From: an uncultured Clostridia bacterium
GTDB lineage: Bacteria; Bacillota; Clostridia; Christensenellales; Aristaeellaceae
Direction: 5' to 3'
DNA length: 14,431 nt
NCBI GenBank assembly: GCA_946626395.1
Contig: CAMOUF010000074.1
Coordinates: forward strand, 1-14,431
The stretch's first letter is position 1; each line of letters begins with the position of its first letter. The notes beneath the pieces are model-generated. The model did not search any database. It had not been told where the DNA came from and worked only from the letters and a program-made list of their open reading frames with translations. A program made the position numbers and the translations under genes. Positions 13,583 through 14,431 of this stretch are shown piece by piece.

Positions 13583-13900
13583 GGGCATTGGTTTGAGACT
13601 GGGAACAGACTTGTTCTCAAGGATGAATTGCATCGTGCAGAAAAGGGAATGCCGGGGCTGTTCGCCCCAGACTGCTCCTGGACTCCCATATGGAGAAAAC
13701 GAAAGCGATCAACTCTTGCGATGTCCACCTGCTGTATAAGAGCTGCGAATGGACGAACTTCGTATAATATTCTTATCAGCAACAGCGGGAGTCTGGTTTT
13801 CCTCTTCAAAAATGGGCCGGAGATGACCGAAACGCTATGAGCAGGAAAATGACAAAAGCGCCTGTGACGGAGTTCTGGCTGGCTCCGCACAGGCACTTTT
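13583..13900 (+). ncRNA. Candidate structured RNA ending in an intrinsic terminator
   Basis: No convincing coding sequence occupies this stretch, which is AT-richer than the flanking genes. Nested long-range pairings exist. GAAAAGGGAA (13640-13649) pairs with TTTCCTCTTC (13798-13807), with one mismatch and one G-U. Directly inside, CTGGACTCCC (13678-13687) pairs with GGGAGTCTGG (13787-13796), with two G-U pairs. Between their left arms sits the hairpin GGGGC-TGTTC-GCCCC (13654-13668). Further in, GTCCA (13723-13727) pairs with TGGAC (13750-13754). A strong terminator closes the region. It could be an independent small RNA or a structured 3' untranslated region of the NlpC/P60-like gene. No clear promoter was found, and it matches no RNA family I can recognise (not tmRNA, RNase P, SRP or tRNA). 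Confidence 0.35.
13860..13900 (+). terminator. Strong rho-independent terminator
   Basis: GCCTGTG (13860-13866) pairs with CACAGGC (13888-13894), and CGGAG (13868-13872) with CTCCG (13883-13887), leaving one bulged A and a ten-base loop. ACTTTTCTT follows. It ends transcription coming from the NlpC/P60-like gene and the candidate RNA. Confidence 0.85.
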
Positions 13901-13911
13901 CTTATTGAAAC

Positions 13912-14117
13912 GATAGGAAAGTTGGATTGGTGCTCCTACATTGCCTCCGTATCATTCTATAAGTGCCTCGTATCTGTTCAGTCATGGTTCCTTTGCGGCT
14001 TGGAGCAAACCCGAGTTCTAAGCTGCATGTTGTTCAGCGCAGTAGGGTGTGCAGATATTTCAATACGATTGTGCTTAGAACTTGATACCATCACTGAACA
14101 GTTACGATTTTCTTATC
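13912..14117. repeat. Large nested inverted repeat (rod-like fold), about 206 bases
   Basis: Complementary arms are nested in order. Positions 13968-13988 pair with 14087-14107: TCGTA, one mismatch, CTGTTCAGT, one mismatch, ATGGT, giving 19 of 21 pairs. Inside, CGAGTTCTAAGC (14012-14023) pairs with GCTTAGAACTTG (14073-14084) with one G-U. The right arms of these two stems are only two bases apart. The left arms enclose a small hairpin, TTTGC/GCAAA (13992-13996, 14005-14009). A weaker outer pairing joins GATAGGAAA (13912-13920) to TTTCTTATC (14109-14117). No open reading frame here has a ribosome binding site or recognisable product. It may be a small RNA or a fold-back mobile element (MITE-like) lying between convergent genes. 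Confidence 0.5.
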
Positions 14118-14118
14118 A

Positions 14119-14152
14119 TTGATTCAGGCGATCCGTTGATTCAGAGGTTCCG
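14119..14152. repeat. Two imperfect tandem 17-bp repeats
   Basis: TTGATTCAGGCGATCCG (14119-14135) is followed at once by TTGATTCAGAGGTTCCG (14136-14152), with 14 of 17 positions identical. Immediately downstream GAAAAC (14152-14157) and GTTTTC (14161-14166) form a small perfect hairpin. The rest of the gap to 14221 shows nothing I can name. Confidence 0.5.
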
Positions 14153-14221
14153 AAAACAACGTTTTCATTCCCGTGGGAGATTCCGGATATCCCGGGCCTC
14201 TTTCCATGCTTACTTTGATGA

Positions 14222-14431
14222 TCAGAAACTGCCGCCCAGGTTTTCCAATGTATCGATGACCACCACGCAGTCCGGGGACACATGCTGCATCACATAGTAC
14301 ATCTGCTCCATGGGAATGGCCACGCAGCCGCCGGTATAGGGCTTCTGGGGGCCGAAGCAGTGCAGGAAGATGGCCGAGCCCCGGCCCGGGGCGCCCTCCT
14401 CGTTGAAACTGATGTTGAGGCAGTACTGATA
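14222..14431 (-). CDS. L,D-transpeptidase (YkuD-fold) family protein, C-terminal fragment
   Basis: The frame is open from the right edge of the window to TGA at 14224-14222, giving the last 69 residues of a gene that starts outside. The fragment contains GRGSAIFLHCFG (conserved His at fragment residue 24) and YTGGCVAIPMEQM (catalytic Cys at fragment residue 36), the HX(n)TxGC signature of the L,D-transpeptidase variant in which the catalytic Cys lies in a T-G/A-GC-V-A-[IL] motif. These enzymes form 3-3 peptidoglycan cross-links or attach molecules to murein, usually outside the membrane. Base composition returns to the GC-rich level of the other genes. Being transcribed leftward, it converges on the NlpC/P60-like gene and the candidate RNA. 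It continues the cell-wall theme but is probably a separate unit. Confidence 0.85.
   Translation of the reverse strand, partial: YQYCLNISFNEEGAPGRGSAIFLHCFGPQKPYTGGCVAIPMEQMYYVMQHVSPDCVVVIDTLENLGGSF

Noticed and set aside
13757..13768. ACTTCGTATAAT, resembling half of a lox or dif-like recombinase site
   Set aside because: The second half-site is missing, so it is not a credible Xer or Cre-type site.
13763..13768. Perfect TATAAT as a plus-strand promoter inside the candidate RNA
   Set aside because: No -35-like sequence at 16-18 bases upstream and no TG extension at the right place.
13570..13896. 108-codon minus-strand and 70-codon plus-strand frames in the structured region
   Set aside because: Neither has a ribosome binding site or recognisable motif, and they overlap paired arms and a terminator; treated as noncoding.
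13583..14120. Known housekeeping RNAs (tmRNA, RNase P, SRP RNA) or a tRNA
   Set aside because: None of their hallmark sequences (T-loop, GAGGAAAGTCC, the SRP GGAA-tetraloop region) is present.
13922..14297. Short plus-strand frames of 66 and 71 codons in the inverted-repeat region
   Set aside because: No ribosome binding site, no recognisable motif, and the second runs antisense into the L,D-transpeptidase gene.

Overview
The window looks like chromosome of a Gram-positive anaerobe of the class Clostridia (Bacillota). The evidence is strong AAAGGAGG-type ribosome binding sites, frequent TTG and GTG starts, an LplA/LplB/YtcP-type sugar transporter and fairly GC-rich coding DNA. No rRNA, tRNA, CRISPR array or transposase is visible, and I cannot name the genus.

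Layout. (1) Positions 1-1684 hold a 5'-truncated NUDIX hydrolase fused to a DUF1653-like tail, followed by an ADP-ribosylglycohydrolase. (2) Positions 1792-2844 hold a serine hydrolase of the beta-lactamase/AmiE type. (3) A near-consensus promoter (2841-2869) starts a transporter block: two CUT1 permeases (2944-3936, 3956-4915) and a secreted DUF3502-type solute-binding protein (5031-6479). (4) After a 12-bp GC-rich hairpin come namZ (exo-N-acetylmuramidase, GH171), a tandem-GNAT acetyltransferase, a PIG-L/LmbE-type protein and nagZ (GH3 beta-N-acetylglucosaminidase), tightly packed from 6552 to 10958. (5) A bidirectional terminator separates these from a MATE exporter on the minus strand (11009-12385). 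(6) Divergent from it is an NlpC/P60-like peptidase (12482-13582). (7) Positions 13583-14221 are about 640 bases of AT-richer DNA with no convincing gene. They contain two sets of nested inverted repeats that look like RNA structures, and a strong terminator. (8) The end of an L,D-transpeptidase gene (minus strand) runs off the right edge.

How the genes fit together. The serine hydrolase, NamZ and NagZ correspond by family to the amiE-nagZ-namZ trio of Bacillus subtilis, which strips peptide, GlcNAc and MurNAc from peptidoglycan. In B. subtilis these enzymes are exported. Here none of the three has a visible signal peptide, and they sit beside a complete importer except for its ATPase. I infer a locus that imports peptidoglycan fragments intact and breaks them down in the cytoplasm. 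The tandem GNAT could re-acetylate de-N-acetylated amino sugars before NagZ acts, as GlmA does in Clostridium acetobutylicum. The PIG-L protein beside it lacks the usual catalytic aspartate. The NlpC/P60-like protein, also without a signal peptide, could trim the stem peptides. Substrate assignments are inference from family and neighbourhood.
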